64,000 nt of DNA, from assembly GCF_022919135.1 (NCBI RefSeq), contig NZ_CP095049.1, forward strand, positions 1,674,001-1,738,000. The letters are read 5' to 3'. The position numbers and the translations under genes are program-made. This document shows positions 26,895 to 35,886 of this stretch, piece by piece. The stretch comes from Hymenobacter cellulosivorans (GTDB lineage: Bacteria; Bacteroidota; Bacteroidia; Cytophagales; Hymenobacteraceae). How positions within the stretch are numbered: the first letter of the stretch is position 1; each line of letters starts with the position of its first letter. The notes beneath the pieces were generated by a model. That model worked only from the letters and a program-made list of their open reading frames with translations. It was not told where the DNA came from and made no database searches.

Positions 26895-26992
26895 ACGGCA
26901 GGTAGGGCTGCCGAGAAAAGTTTGGGGCTGCTGACCGTCTCCGGAATGGAAATGAGCACTGGCCCCAAACTTTTTTTCTAATTATTTAGTAT

Positions 26993-27006
26993 GCAAGCAT
27001 AACATA
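26993..27006 (+). promoter_or_regulatory. Candidate operator upstream of marR-fadN
   Basis: GCAAGCATAACATA, identical to 32200-32213 upstream of fadE. Here it overlaps the palindrome TATGCAAGCATA (26990-27001). It ends 7 nt before a -7-like box TATGTTTA (27014-27021), the same spacing as at fadE within one base. A MarR site is the natural guess. Confidence 0.6.
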
Positions 27007-27039
27007 TTCTTTGTATGTTTACCGGACTTCGCCACACCC

Positions 27040-27516
27040 ATGACACCGGAAGAAACCGTCGATTATAACATCAAAGTTGCCTGGCACGCCATTTCGCGCA
27101 TGTACAATACGCAGGCTGCCAAGCACGACATTACCACCAGCATCGGCTTTGTCCTGCTCAATATAGACCAGGAACTCGGTACTCCGGCTACCAAAATTGC
27201 GCCCCTGCTGGGCCTCGAAACCCGGAGCCTGACGCGCATTCTGCGCAGCATGGAAGAGAAGGGCCTGATCTACAAGCAAGCCGATACCCAGGACAAACGC
27301 TCGGTCCGCATTTTCCTGACCGAGGAAGGTTTGCGCAAAAAGGAAGTTTCGCGCCAGACCGTGCGGCATTTCAACCAGAAGGTGCGGGAGAAAATCCCCC
27401 AGGCCCAATTGGAAGTCATGTTCAAGGTCGTGGGCCAGATTACGGGCATGATTGAGGGGAAAACCCTCTTCGACGATTTTAAGCTGAAACCCCTGCGCTC
27501 CGAATCCGCCGCCTAA
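27040..27516 (+). CDS. MarR family transcriptional regulator
   Basis: A 158-residue winged-helix regulator. The core runs ITTSIGFVLLNIDQELGTPA, then TKIAPLLGLETRSLTRILRS (recognition helix, about residues 50-69) and a wing with DKRSVRIFLTEEG. Long N- and C-terminal helices form the dimer interface. MarR proteins usually repress their own operon until a small, often aromatic or acyl-CoA-like ligand binds. Its place directly upstream of fadN, and the sequence shared with the fadE promoter, point to control of fatty-acid degradation. The ligand cannot be read from sequence. Confidence 0.92.
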   Translation: MTPEETVDYNIKVAWHAISRMYNTQAAKHDITTSIGFVLLNIDQELGTPATKIAPLLGLETRSLTRILRSMEEKGLIYKQADTQDKRSVRIFLTEEGLRKKEVSRQTVRHFNQKVREKIPQAQLEVMFKVVGQITGMIEGKTLFDDFKLKPLRSESAA

Positions 27517-27659
27517 CGGCGCGGGCTCGGAGTGTTTTGCTTTCGGATAGCAACCCAAATAGCGGGCCTTCGTGTTCTAATTAACTCGGCATGACGAGTA
27601 GTTGAACGCGAAGTTTCCACCTGAATCTTTCATTTCTCACCCACCTCATTCCTTCCCGA

Positions 27660-30068
27660 ATGAATCGTATTATCAAAAAAGTAGCCGTATTGGGCTCCGG
27701 TGTGATGGGCTCGCGCATTGCGCTGCACTTCGCCAACATCGGCGTGCAGGTGTTATTGCTCGATATTGCTCCCAAGGAGCTGACTCCCGACGAGGAAAAG
27801 AAGGGCCTCAAGCTCGACGCGGCGGCGGTGAAAAACCGCATCGTAAACGCCTCGCTCGACGCGGCCGTGAAGTCGAACCCCTCGCCGCTCTACCGCAAGG
27901 CCGACGTGTCGCGCATCAAAACGGGCAACTTCGACGACAACCTGAAGGACATTGCCACCTGCGACTGGACCATTGAGGTCGTCGTAGAGCGTCTCGACAT
28001 CAAGAAGAGCCTGTTTGAGCGCATCGAGCAGTTCCGCAAGCCCGGCACCCTGATTACGTCGAACACTTCGGGTATTCCGATTCATTTGATGGCTGAAGGC
28101 CGCTCGGATGATTTCCGCAAGCACTTCGCCGGCACTCACTTCTTCAACCCGCCCCGCTACCTGAAGCTGCTCGAAATCATCCCGACGCCGGAAACGGACC
28201 AGTCGGTGGTGGATTTCCTGATGCACTACGGCGACCTGTACCTGGGCAAAACCACCGTACTGGCCAAGGACACGCCCGGCTTTATTGCCAACCGCGTGGG
28301 CGTTTTCGCCATGCTCGACGTAATGCAGACCATGCAGCGCCTGGGCCTGACGGTGGAAGAAGTCGATAAGCTGACCGGCCCGGTTATCGGCCACGCTAAG
28401 TCGGCTACCCTGCGTACTTCCGACGTGGTTGGTCTGGACACGACCATCAACGTAACCAATGGCCTAGCCCAGGGCCTGCCCAACGACGAAGCCAAGGACG
28501 TATTCGTGCTGCCCGACTTCGTCAAGAAAATGGGTGAGAACAAGTGGCTGGGCGACAAAACCGGCCAGGGCTTCTACAAGAAAGTGAAGGGCGCGGGCGG
28601 TAAGTCCGAAATCCACGCCCTGGATTTGAATACGCTGGAGTACAAGCCCAGCCAGAAGGTGAAATTTGCTTCCCTGGAAGCTACTAAGGCCATTGACAAG
28701 GTAGCGGACCGGTTCAAGGTGCTGGTAGCCGGCAAAGACAAAGCTGCCGACTTCTACCGCCAGAGCTTCGGCAGCCTGTTTGCCTACGTTTCGAACCGGA
28801 TTCCGGAAATCACCGACCAACTCTACAAGATTGACGACGCCCTGCGCGCCGGCTTCGGCTGGGAACTGGGTCCGTTCGAAACCTGGGACGCCCTGGGCGT
28901 GCAGAAAGGCCTGGAGCTGGCTCAGGCCCACGGCAAAAACGTAGCTCCCTGGATTGAGGAAATGCTGGCCGCTGGCAATTCGACCTTCTACAAGGTGAAT
29001 GAGCAGGGTGTTAAGCAGTTCTACGACCTGGAGTCGAAGTCTTACCAGACCATTCCGGGCGTGGAGAACTTCGTTATCCTCGACAACCTGCGCGCCACGG
29101 GCAAAGTCATCTGGAAAAACGCCGGGGCTTCGGTCCTCGACCTCGGCGACGGTATTGTAAACGTGGAGTTCCACTCCAAGATGAACACCCTGGGCTCCGA
29201 CGTCATTCAGGGCCTGATGAAGGGCGTGGACATTGCCGAGAAGGGCTTCCGCGGCATGGTCGTCGGCAACGACGCGCCCAACTTCTCAGCCGGCGCCAAC
29301 CTGGGTCTGGTGTACATGTACGCCCTCGACCAGGAGTACGACGAGATTAACATGATGATTGCCCAGTTCCAGAATGCTATGATGCGCATGCGCTACAGCA
29401 GCATTCCGGTGGTGGGCACGCCCCACGGCCTGGCCTTGGGCGGTGGCTGCGAGCTGAACCTGCACGCCGATAAGGTGGTAGCGGCCGCCGAAACCTACAT
29501 GGGACTGGTAGAATTCGGCGTGGGTCTGATTCCGGCCGGGGGTGGTACCAAGGAAATGACCTTGCGCACGGCCGCTAAGTATGAGGAAGGGGAGCCCGAG
29601 TTCAACCTGCTCCGCAACGCCTTCGTGACCATTAGCACCGCCAAGGTGTCGACTTCGGCCGCCGAGGCCTTCGACCTGGGCTTCCTGCGCCGCGGCGACG
29701 AAGTGGTAGTCAACAACAACCGCCTCATTGCCACCGCTAAGGCTGAAGCCATTGCCATGGCCGAGGCCGGCTACACTCAGCCCGTGCAGAAAACCGACAT
29801 CAAGGTGCACGGCAAAGGGGCCCTGGCCATGTTCCTGACCGGGGTGCACGCTATGCGGGTAGGCAACTACATTTCCGACCACGATGTTAAGATTGCCAAC
29901 AAGCTGGCTTACGTCATGACTGGTGGGGATTTGTCGTCGCCGGCCAACGTGAGCGAGCAGTACCTGCTGGATCTGGAGCGCGAAGCCTTCCTGAGCCTGA
30001 CCGGCGAGCGGAAAACCCTGGAGCGTATCCAGAGCATCCTGACCACCGGCAAACCGCTGCGCAATTAG
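27660..30068 (+). CDS. fadN: FadN-like 3-hydroxyacyl-CoA dehydrogenase / enoyl-CoA hydratase
   Basis: A bifunctional beta-oxidation enzyme, 802 residues. The dehydrogenase half comes first (NAD loop VLGSGVMGSRIALHFANIG at about residue 10, then FNPPRYLKLLEIIPTPET), and the hydratase/isomerase half is C-terminal (GNDAPNFSAGANLGLVYMY near 540; GLALGGGCELNLHADKV). This order matches Bacillus FadN and is the reverse of E. coli FadB. With fadA and fadE downstream it forms a fadNAE-type set. Between this gene and fadA lies a four-helix-bundle gene in inverted repeats, which interrupts the operon. Confidence 0.93.
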   Translation: MNRIIKKVAVLGSGVMGSRIALHFANIGVQVLLLDIAPKELTPDEEKKGLKLDAAAVKNRIVNASLDAAVKSNPSPLYRKADVSRIKTGNFDDNLKDIATCDWTIEVVVERLDIKKSLFERIEQFRKPGTLITSNTSGIPIHLMAEGRSDDFRKHFAGTHFFNPPRYLKLLEIIPTPETDQSVVDFLMHYGDLYLGKTTVLAKDTPGFIANRVGVFAMLDVMQTMQRLGLTVEEVDKLTGPVIGHAKSATLRTSDVVGLDTTINVTNGLAQGLPNDEAKDVFVLPDFVKKMGENKWLGDKTGQGFYKKVKGAGGKSEIHALDLNTLEYKPSQKVKFASLEATKAIDKVADRFKVLVAGKDKAADFYRQSFGSLFAYVSNRIPEITDQLYKIDDALRAGFGWELGPFETWDALGVQKGLELAQAHGKNVAPWIEEMLAAGNSTFYKVNEQGVKQFYDLESKSYQTIPGVENFVILDNLRATGKVIWKNAGASVLDLGDGIVNVEFHSKMNTLGSDVIQGLMKGVDIAEKGFRGMVVGNDAPNFSAGANLGLVYMYALDQEYDEINMMIAQFQNAMMRMRYSSIPVVGTPHGLALGGGCELNLHADKVVAAAETYMGLVEFGVGLIPAGGGTKEMTLRTAAKYEEGEPEFNLLRNAFVTISTAKVSTSAAEAFDLGFLRRGDEVVVNNNRLIATAKAEAIAMAEAGYTQPVQKTDIKVHGKGALAMFLTGVHAMRVGNYISDHDVKIANKLAYVMTGGDLSSPANVSEQYLLDLEREAFLSLTGERKTLERIQSILTTGKPLRN

Positions 30069-30070
30069 AA

Positions 30071-30096
30071 TTCAGAACTGAGAGCTTAGAACTTAG
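30071..30096 (+). repeat. Left inverted repeat of the four-helix-bundle insertion
   Basis: TTCAGAACTGAGAGCTTAGA (30071-30090) is complementary to 30488-30507 in 17 of 20 positions. The same words form the left arm of the era-der hairpin. Confidence 0.75.
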
Positions 30097-30109
30097 CGGT
30101 TGTTCTGGT

Positions 30110-30478
30110 ATGGTAAGTCGGCATCGTTTTCGGGAGCTGAAGATTTGGCAGAAGGCGATGCTGATTACCAAGTTGACCTACCAGTGTTCTGCAGCTTTCC
30201 CAAGTGACGAACGATTTGGTCTGACGTCTCAGATACGCCGGGCAGCAGTTTCTATTCCTTCCAATATTGCAGAAGGGTCAGGTAGAGGCTCAACCAAAGA
30301 CTTCAGTCAGTTCTTGTCAATTGCTACTGGCTCGGCTTACGAGTTAGAAACCCAGCTCATCTTGGCGGCTGAATTCGGTTATCTTGATGAAACCCGCTTA
30401 CAGTCAGTACTTGATGAGTTAGCCGAATTGCAACGAATGCTCTACGGCTTCCAGAAAAGTCTTCAACCTGAGAACTAG
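30110..30478 (+). CDS. Four-helix-bundle protein (23S rRNA intervening-sequence family)
   Basis: A 122-residue helical protein of the S23/IVS four-helix-bundle family, with the hallmarks FRELKIWQKAMLITKLTYQ, SQIRRAAVSIPSNIAEG and FLSIATGSAYELETQL. Relatives are encoded inside rRNA intervening sequences (first known in Leptospira), within stems made by inverted repeats, and resemble the Avd protein of diversity-generating retroelements. Here the gene lies between fadN and fadA, framed by inverted repeats that could pair in the mRNA. Its GC content is clearly lower than its neighbours and its codon use is less biased, which suggests recent acquisition. Molecular function is not established. Confidence 0.88.
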   Translation: MVSRHRFRELKIWQKAMLITKLTYQCSAAFPSDERFGLTSQIRRAAVSIPSNIAEGSGRGSTKDFSQFLSIATGSAYELETQLILAAEFGYLDETRLQSVLDELAELQRMLYGFQKSLQPEN

Positions 30479-30487
30479 CCACCCGAG

Positions 30488-30512
30488 TCTAAGCTCTGAG
30501 TTCTCACCTCTA
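30488..30512 (+). repeat. Right inverted repeat of the four-helix-bundle insertion
   Basis: TCTAAGCTCTGAGTTCTCAC (30488-30507) pairs with 30071-30090. It ends 12 bp before the fadA start and resembles the right arm of the era-der hairpin. Confidence 0.75.
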
Positions 30513-30524
30513 ACATCTAAGATC

Positions 30525-31703
30525 ATGAATGCATATATCGTAGCCGGTTACCGCACTGCCGTTGGTAAAGCCACCCGTGGCGGTTTCCGCTTCACCCGTC
30601 CCGACGACTTGGCCGCGGACGTCATCAAACACCTGGTAGCCTCCGTGCCCGCCCTCGACCCCACGCGCATCGACGACGTGATTGTAGGCAACGCCGTGCC
30701 GGAAGCTGAGCAGGGCCTGCAGATGGGCCGCCTGATTTCTTTGCTGGCTTTGCCCATGAACGTATCGGGCCTGATTGTAAACCGCTACTGCGGCTCGGGC
30801 GTGGAAACCATTGCCATGGCCGCTGGTAAAATTGCCGCCGGCATGGCCGACTGCATCGTGGCCGGTGGTACCGAAAGCATGAGCATGGTGCCCACCGTGG
30901 GTTGGAAGACGGTTCCGAACTACAACCTGTCGAAAAAACACCCCGACTACTACCTGGGCATGGGCCTGACGGCCGAAGCTGTAGCCAACGACTACAAAAT
31001 TTCGCGCGAAGACCAGGACCTATTCTCCTACAACTCCCACCAAAAGGCCATCAAGGCTATTGAGGCCGGCAAGTTCAAGGAGCAGATTGTGCCCATTACC
31101 GTCGAGGAAACCTATATTGACCAGGCTTCGGGCAAGAAGAAAACCCGTTCGTTTGTAGTCGATACCGACGAAGGCCCCCGCGCTGATACCTCGGTAGAAG
31201 CCTTGGCTAAGCTGCGCCCCGTGTTTGCTGCCAACGGCACCGTTACGGCTGGTAACTCGTCCCAGACTTCCGACGGTGCGGCTTTCGTGATTGTCATGTC
31301 GGAGCGCATGGTGAAGGAGCTTAACCTGGAGCCCATTGCCCGCATGGTAACCTACGCTACCGAAGGCATCGACCCGCGCATCATGGGTATGGGCCCGATC
31401 AAAGCCGTGCCGAAGGCGCTGAAGCAGGCCGGCATGAAGCTCGACGACATCGACCTGTTTGAGCTCAACGAGGCCTTTGCTTCCCAGTCCATTGCCGTGG
31501 TGCGAGAGCTGGGCATCGACGAAAGCAAGCTGAACGTGAATGGCGGTGCTATTGCCCTGGGCCACCCACTGGGCTGCTCGGGCGCCAAGCTCAGCATCCA
31601 GCTCTTCCACGAGCTGCGGGCCCGAGGCCAGAAGTATGGCATGGTAACCGCCTGCGTGGGCGGCGGCCAGGGCGTAGCTGGCATCTACGAGCTGCTGAAA
31701 TAA
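30525..31703 (+). CDS. fadA: Acetyl-CoA acyltransferase (3-ketoacyl-CoA thiolase)
   Basis: Thiolytic cleavage of 3-ketoacyl-CoA, last step of beta-oxidation. The 392-residue protein has the nucleophile Cys in [14 protein letters not shown] (about residue 89), the [10 protein letters not shown] motif with catalytic His (about 348) and the C-terminal CVGGGQG with the second Cys (about 378). It follows fadN after the four-helix-bundle insertion, and its start codon is 12 bp after the right inverted repeat. FadN normally forms a complex with FadA, so the insert may affect their relative expression. Confidence 0.95.
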   Translation: MNAYIVAGYRTAVGKATRGGFRFTRPDDLAADVIKHLVASVPALDPTRIDDVIVGNAVPEAEQGLQMGRLISLLALPMNVSGLIVNRYCGSGVETIAMAAGKIAAGMADCIVAGGTESMSMVPTVGWKTVPNYNLSKKHPDYYLGMGLTAEAVANDYKISREDQDLFSYNSHQKAIKAIEAGKFKEQIVPITVEETYIDQASGKKKTRSFVVDTDEGPRADTSVEALAKLRPVFAANGTVTAGNSSQTSDGAAFVIVMSERMVKELNLEPIARMVTYATEGIDPRIMGMGPIKAVPKALKQAGMKLDDIDLFELNEAFASQSIAVVRELGIDESKLNVNGGAIALGHPLGCSGAKLSIQLFHELRARGQKYGMVTACVGGGQGVAGIYELLK

Positions 31704-31712
31704 CTCTCCCAG

Positions 31713-31797
31713 CTTCGACCCGGACCGGGTGCTGGTCGGAAAGCGTGGCAGCGCTTCTCCACCGGAAAACTCAGGCCGCGCCCGGTCCGAGTCGAAG
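31713..31797 (+). repeat. Structured inverted repeat between fadA and yggL
   Basis: CTTCGACCCGGACCGGG (31713-31729) pairs with 31781-31797 in 16 of 17 positions, enclosing a second hairpin AAGCG/CGCTT. The folded RNA would be branched. No T-run follows, so it is not a classical terminator. Confidence 0.65.
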
Positions 31798-31816
31798 TTC
31801 TTGCTTAGCTTAGGTC

Positions 31817-32140
31817 ATGAAAAAACGCCTGCGTAAGAAAACCCACCGCCAGGAATTCAAGGAATTCAGCTGGAACGTGTCCTACCGTCTCACCGACGAC
31901 AAGCCCGACAGCTACCTGGATTTCTCGGACGTGCTGCTCGAGCAGATTGAAGCCTTTGAGCTGATTATCGGCGGAGCCCTGGATGATTTTGCCGCCACGC
32001 CCGTGAAGCGGCTGTCCGAAGAGCAGGCCCGGGAAAAGCGCGACCAGCTCCAGCAGTGGCTGCAGGCCCGGCCCGAAGTAGCCGAGGCTACCAGCTCCGA
32101 GCTGACCGACGCCTACTACGGCCCGTTTCGCGACCAGTAA
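31817..32140 (+). CDS. yggL: YggL family 50S ribosome-binding protein
   Basis: A 107-residue protein of the YggL (DUF469) family. The start MKKRLRKKTHRQEFKEF and the pattern EFSWNVSYRLTDD... are typical; E. coli YggL binds the 50S subunit and modulates ribosome assembly. The middle has an acidic alpha/beta stretch, and the C terminus ends DAYYGPFRDQ. Its place between fadA and fadE is unexpected and probably reflects chance or local operon gain. A terminator follows, so it may end the marR-fadN-fadA transcript. Confidence 0.82.
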   Translation: MKKRLRKKTHRQEFKEFSWNVSYRLTDDKPDSYLDFSDVLLEQIEAFELIIGGALDDFAATPVKRLSEEQAREKRDQLQQWLQARPEVAEATSSELTDAYYGPFRDQ

Positions 32141-32151
32141 CTAAGTGGAGT

Positions 32152-32183
32152 CGGAAGCCTCAGTGCACTGGGGCTTCTTTTTT
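32152..32183 (+). terminator. Terminator after yggL
   Basis: GAAGCC...GGCTTC stem with an internal GTGCAC palindrome, followed by TTTTTTTC. It separates yggL from the fadE promoter. Confidence 0.8.
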
Positions 32184-32199
32184 TCAGGCAAAGTACTCG

Positions 32200-32213
32200 G
32201 CAAGCATAACATA
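32200..32213 (+). promoter_or_regulatory. Candidate operator upstream of fadE
   Basis: GCAAGCATAACATA, identical to 26993-27006. It ends 6 nt before a -7-like box TATATTTC (32220-32227). Confidence 0.6.
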
Positions 32214-32336
32214 ATTACGTATATTTCGGTACGAATGTATTCGGGCCGCCTGACGTTATAAATAGTAGGCAAGCCGAGCACTTCGCCCTCAGACTTTCGA
32301 CATAAAACATTCCTTAACCCAACTCTCACCCTGGCC

Positions 32337-34124
32337 ATGGAAGTATCCCAAAAGCTTGTAAAAGGCGGCGAATTCATCATCAAGGAAACCGACGCCCAAG
32401 ACGTATTCACCCCCGCCGACTTCTCGGAGGAACAGAACATGATGCACCAGACCGCGCTGGACTTCGTGGAAAAAGAAGTGCAGCCCCTGCTGGAGCGCCT
32501 CGACAACCACGAAGAAGGCCTGATGCGCGGCCTGATGGAAAAAGCCGGTCAGCTGGGCCTGTTCGGCGTGAGCATTCCGGAAGAGTACGGCGGACTGAAC
32601 ATGGACTTCCCAACCTCGCTGCGGGTGACGGAAGGCGTGGGCGGCGGCCACTCGTTCCCAGTTGCGTTTGCCGCCCACACCGGCATTGCCATGCTGCCCA
32701 TTCTGTACTTCGGCAACGACGAGCAGAAAGCCAAGTACCTGCCCGGCCTGACCAGCGGGGAACTGATGGGGGCCTACTGCCTCACCGAGCCCGGCTCGGG
32801 CTCCGACGCGCTGGGTGCTAAAACCAAAGCCATTCTGACCGAAGACGGCGAGCATTACGTGCTCAACGGCCAGAAAATGTGGATTACAAACGGTGGTTTC
32901 GCCGACGTATTCGTGGTATTCGCCCAGGTGGATGGTGACAAGTTCACCGGCTTCATCGTGGAGAAAGGCACGCCCGGTCTGAGCCTCGGCAACGAGGAGC
33001 ACAAGATGGGCATCAAAGGCTCGTCGACCCGGCAGGTGTTCCTGTCGGACGTGAAAGTGCCGAAGTCGGCCGTGCTGGGTGAAATCGGCAAGGGTCACCT
33101 CATTGCCTTCAACATTCTCAACATTGGCCGCATCAAGCTTGCCGCTGCTTGCTTGGGTGCTACCAAAATGGCTTCGACGCTGAGCATCCGCTACGCTAAC
33201 GAGCGGGTACAGTTCAAGATGCCGATTGCCAAGTTTGGCGCCATCAAGTACAAGCTGGCCCAGCAGGCCGTGCGGATTTACGCCGTTGAGTCGGCTATCT
33301 ACCGCGCCGGTATGGACATTGCCCGCATGGAGCAGGAACTGCTCAGCAAAGGTCAGAGCCACAACGAAGCCCTGCTAGGTGCCGCCCGCGAGTTTGCCGT
33401 GGAGTGCGCCATTCTGAAAGTAGAAGGCTCGGAAGTACTCGACTACGTAGTAGATGAAGGCGTGCAGGTGTATGGCGGCTACGGCTTCTCGGCCGACTAC
33501 CCCATGGACCGCGCCTACCGGGATTCGCGCATCAACCGCATCTTCGAGGGCACGAACGAAATCAACCGCATGCTGGCCGTTGACATGATCCTGAAGAAGG
33601 CCCTGAAAGGCGAGCTGGACCTGATGGGTCCCGCCCAGGCCGTGCAGCAGGAGCTGATGGCTATTCCGGACTTTAATGTTGAGGAAGAAACCGGCCTGTT
33701 CGCTGCCGAGAAAAAGACCATTGCCAAGCTGAAGAAGGCCATCCTAATGGTTGCTGGCACAGCCGTGCAGAAGTACATGAACTCCCTGGCCAAAGAGCAG
33801 GAAGTACTGATGAACATTGCCGACATGGCTATCAAGGTCTACACCGCCGAAAGCACCATTCTGCGCGTGGAGAAAGAAGCCGGCGTGAAAGGCGAGGAGG
33901 CAGTAGCTCCCCAGATTGACATTGCCCGCATCTACCTCTACGACACCGTAGACCAGGTAAACAAGTTCGGCAAAGACGCCATCGGCACCATGACCGAGGG
34001 CGACGAGCAGAAACTGCTGGCCATGGGCCTGAAGCGCTTCACCAAAGCTGACCTCTACAACGCCAAGGAAGCCCGCCGCCGCGTAGCCGACGTGCTGATT
34101 GCCGCCAACGAGTACAGCTTTTAG
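32337..34124 (+). CDS. fadE: Acyl-CoA dehydrogenase (FadE-type)
   Basis: FAD-dependent desaturation of acyl-CoA, first oxidative step of beta-oxidation. The 595-residue protein has the ACAD core (TEPGSGSDALGAKTKA near residue 150; KMWITNGGFADVFVVFAQ; GFSADYPMDRAYRDSRINRI and FEGTNEINRM near 400) plus a 170-residue C-terminal helical extension, as in Bacillus FadE (similar length). The extension is thought to replace part of the oligomer contacts in shorter ACADs. Upstream is the same 14-nt element as at marR-fadN, suggesting joint control with fadN and fadA. A strong terminator follows. Confidence 0.94.
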   Translation: MEVSQKLVKGGEFIIKETDAQDVFTPADFSEEQNMMHQTALDFVEKEVQPLLERLDNHEEGLMRGLMEKAGQLGLFGVSIPEEYGGLNMDFPTSLRVTEGVGGGHSFPVAFAAHTGIAMLPILYFGNDEQKAKYLPGLTSGELMGAYCLTEPGSGSDALGAKTKAILTEDGEHYVLNGQKMWITNGGFADVFVVFAQVDGDKFTGFIVEKGTPGLSLGNEEHKMGIKGSSTRQVFLSDVKVPKSAVLGEIGKGHLIAFNILNIGRIKLAAACLGATKMASTLSIRYANERVQFKMPIAKFGAIKYKLAQQAVRIYAVESAIYRAGMDIARMEQELLSKGQSHNEALLGAAREFAVECAILKVEGSEVLDYVVDEGVQVYGGYGFSADYPMDRAYRDSRINRIFEGTNEINRMLAVDMILKKALKGELDLMGPAQAVQQELMAIPDFNVEEETGLFAAEKKTIAKLKKAILMVAGTAVQKYMNSLAKEQEVLMNIADMAIKVYTAESTILRVEKEAGVKGEEAVAPQIDIARIYLYDTVDQVNKFGKDAIGTMTEGDEQKLLAMGLKRFTKADLYNAKEARRRVADVLIAANEYSF

Positions 34125-34149
34125 TAGCGTAAGAATTGGTTTGTTTGCA

Positions 34150-34186
34150 TAAAAAAGGCCGCTCCTAAAGTAGGAGCGGCCTTTTT
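34150..34186. terminator. Terminator between fadE and the T9SS cargo gene
   Basis: A 17-bp perfect stem (34150-34166 with 34170-34186), 3-nt loop; A and T runs serve both converging genes. Confidence 0.9.
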
Positions 34187-34223
34187 TCGTGTTTTGTTGT
34201 TCAGAACTTGGTAAGTAGCCAAG

Positions 34224-35819
34224 CTATTCGGCCCGGACGAACTGCTTGGTGACGGTGAAATCGGGCCCCTGAATGCGGAGAGTGTAGCTGCCCGACCGTA
34301 CGGCCTGCAAGGGAATCGGCACTTCGCCGGCTACGATGCGGGTGGCTGGCAAGGTCAGGACTTCCCGGCCCAGCAGGTCGAACACCTGGAGCTTGAGGAA
34401 CTGGGTTTCCGGCAGCCCGGAGAGGTGCAGCGTCAAGGTCTGAGTGGCCGGATTGGGATACAGGGAAAAGCTGCTAGCCAGCGGAGTGCGGCTGCTCAAG
34501 GTTGGAGAATATGCCAGGCCTGCGACGCCAAACGACTTGTTGCCGCTGCCGTCGGTCTGGGTGCCCGCTACTATTACCCGACCATTGGGCTGCAGAACCA
34601 TAGCTGCCGGGCTAAAACCTGCTAGCGAGATGGTAGAAGCAGTAAAAGTGGGGGTAGTAGCTGAAAACCGGAAGATACGGCAGTCGTTGGTAGCCGTGCG
34701 CAGGCCGACCAGAGTTTCGCCCGTAGGCAGCAGGTTCAGGCCTAATACTGCGTTGCTGGTGCTACCCGTAGCCGCTTTGAGCAGGCCCTTCTTCCCAAAC
34801 GACGTATCAAGCACGCCATCTGCGGTAAAGCGGGCTATGGCGATACTATCATTTCTTTCCAGGCCAGCCACCACAATCTTGTTGTCGGCCTGCAACAGCA
34901 TTTTTTTCCAAGCGATTCTTAGGCCGCCCGCCGATCGGTCCAGAATAGTAATGCCATTGGTGCCGAAGGCCGGGTCGGGTTGGCCAGTGCCCAGGTAGCG
35001 AACAATAGCGGCCCCATTCGGGCCCACGTAATTCTGGTTAGAAACAAAGTGCTCACCAGCTGTGAGCAAGCGGCCAGCGTTGTCAACAAGCGCAGTATAT
35101 GCTATTTTACTACTTCCTGCTGTCGTATTACTGGTTTCGTTGCCGGTCATCGGGTAGTTGTGGACAAACGAGTTGTCGTAGGTGCCAGCCGCCGATATCC
35201 GCTCAATGGTAGTAATCTCTGAGTTGCCACCAACGTTAAGGCGGTAATTGACACTAAAGAATTTCCCGTCTGCCTGCAAGGCTAGTGCATTCACATAGGT
35301 GCTTAGGCTGCCCGTATTGGCATCATTGAGAAGCCGGCCGCTCGTGCCAAAGGTGTTGTCGAGAGCACCGTCAGGCTGAAAGCGGGCACAAGCTTTCCTT
35401 CTGGGACCAGATATGGGGGGCGTGGTAAGCATGGTGGCAAGCTGGCCTCCGACCAAGATCTTGCCATCGGGCTGTACCAAGGGTGCCGTTGCCTGCGCCG
35501 ACTGTACCGTAAAGCTGGGGCTGTTACTGGTGAAAGAAGTCGTGGCGGTACCGGCAGTGCCAAAAGTAAGGTCTGGCTGACCGGTAGCCGTGAGCTGCGC
35601 CAGCCCAAACATCTTGTTATTCTCACCCGCCACCAGCAGTTTACCGCCGGACAGCAGCGCAAGGCTGGTCACTACATCCGTATTTGCCGCCGTCGGAAAT
35701 AGAATTGCGGTTCTCCCCGCCGTGCCAAAAGTAGGGTCCAGAACGTAGGATTGTCCATAAGCCGCTTGGAGGCCGCTGCACGTCAGGAGCGCGCATGCTA
35801 AAAAAGTAGGTGTGTGCAT
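34224..35819 (-). CDS. Secreted delta-60 repeat protein with type IX sorting domain
   Basis: A 531-residue exported protein: signal peptide (MHTPTFLACALLTCSGLQAAYG), then repeated delta-60 units typical of beta-propeller-like surface proteins. Examples are LDPTFGTAGRTAILFPTA, GQPDLTFGTAGTATTSF and PDPAFGTNGITIL, each followed by VxAG or VGGQ strands. The last 80 residues are a type A T9SS sorting domain (SLYPNPATQTLTLHLSGLP, VFDLLGREVLTLPA, SGSYTLRIQGPDFTVTKQF). It should be exported by the gliding/T9SS machinery and anchored or released outside. The substrate or ligand is unknown. Confidence 0.9.
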   Translation of the reverse strand: MHTPTFLACALLTCSGLQAAYGQSYVLDPTFGTAGRTAILFPTAANTDVVTSLALLSGGKLLVAGENNKMFGLAQLTATGQPDLTFGTAGTATTSFTSNSPSFTVQSAQATAPLVQPDGKILVGGQLATMLTTPPISGPRRKACARFQPDGALDNTFGTSGRLLNDANTGSLSTYVNALALQADGKFFSVNYRLNVGGNSEITTIERISAAGTYDNSFVHNYPMTGNETSNTTAGSSKIAYTALVDNAGRLLTAGEHFVSNQNYVGPNGAAIVRYLGTGQPDPAFGTNGITILDRSAGGLRIAWKKMLLQADNKIVVAGLERNDSIAIARFTADGVLDTSFGKKGLLKAATGSTSNAVLGLNLLPTGETLVGLRTATNDCRIFRFSATTPTFTASTISLAGFSPAAMVLQPNGRVIVAGTQTDGSGNKSFGVAGLAYSPTLSSRTPLASSFSLYPNPATQTLTLHLSGLPETQFLKLQVFDLLGREVLTLPATRIVAGEVPIPLQAVRSGSYTLRIQGPDFTVTKQFVRAE

Positions 35820-35886
35820 AAGCAGAATTATTAGATTGGGAAAAGTGAATTATAAAGGGCCGGCTGACACCGCTAACAAAAGAACC

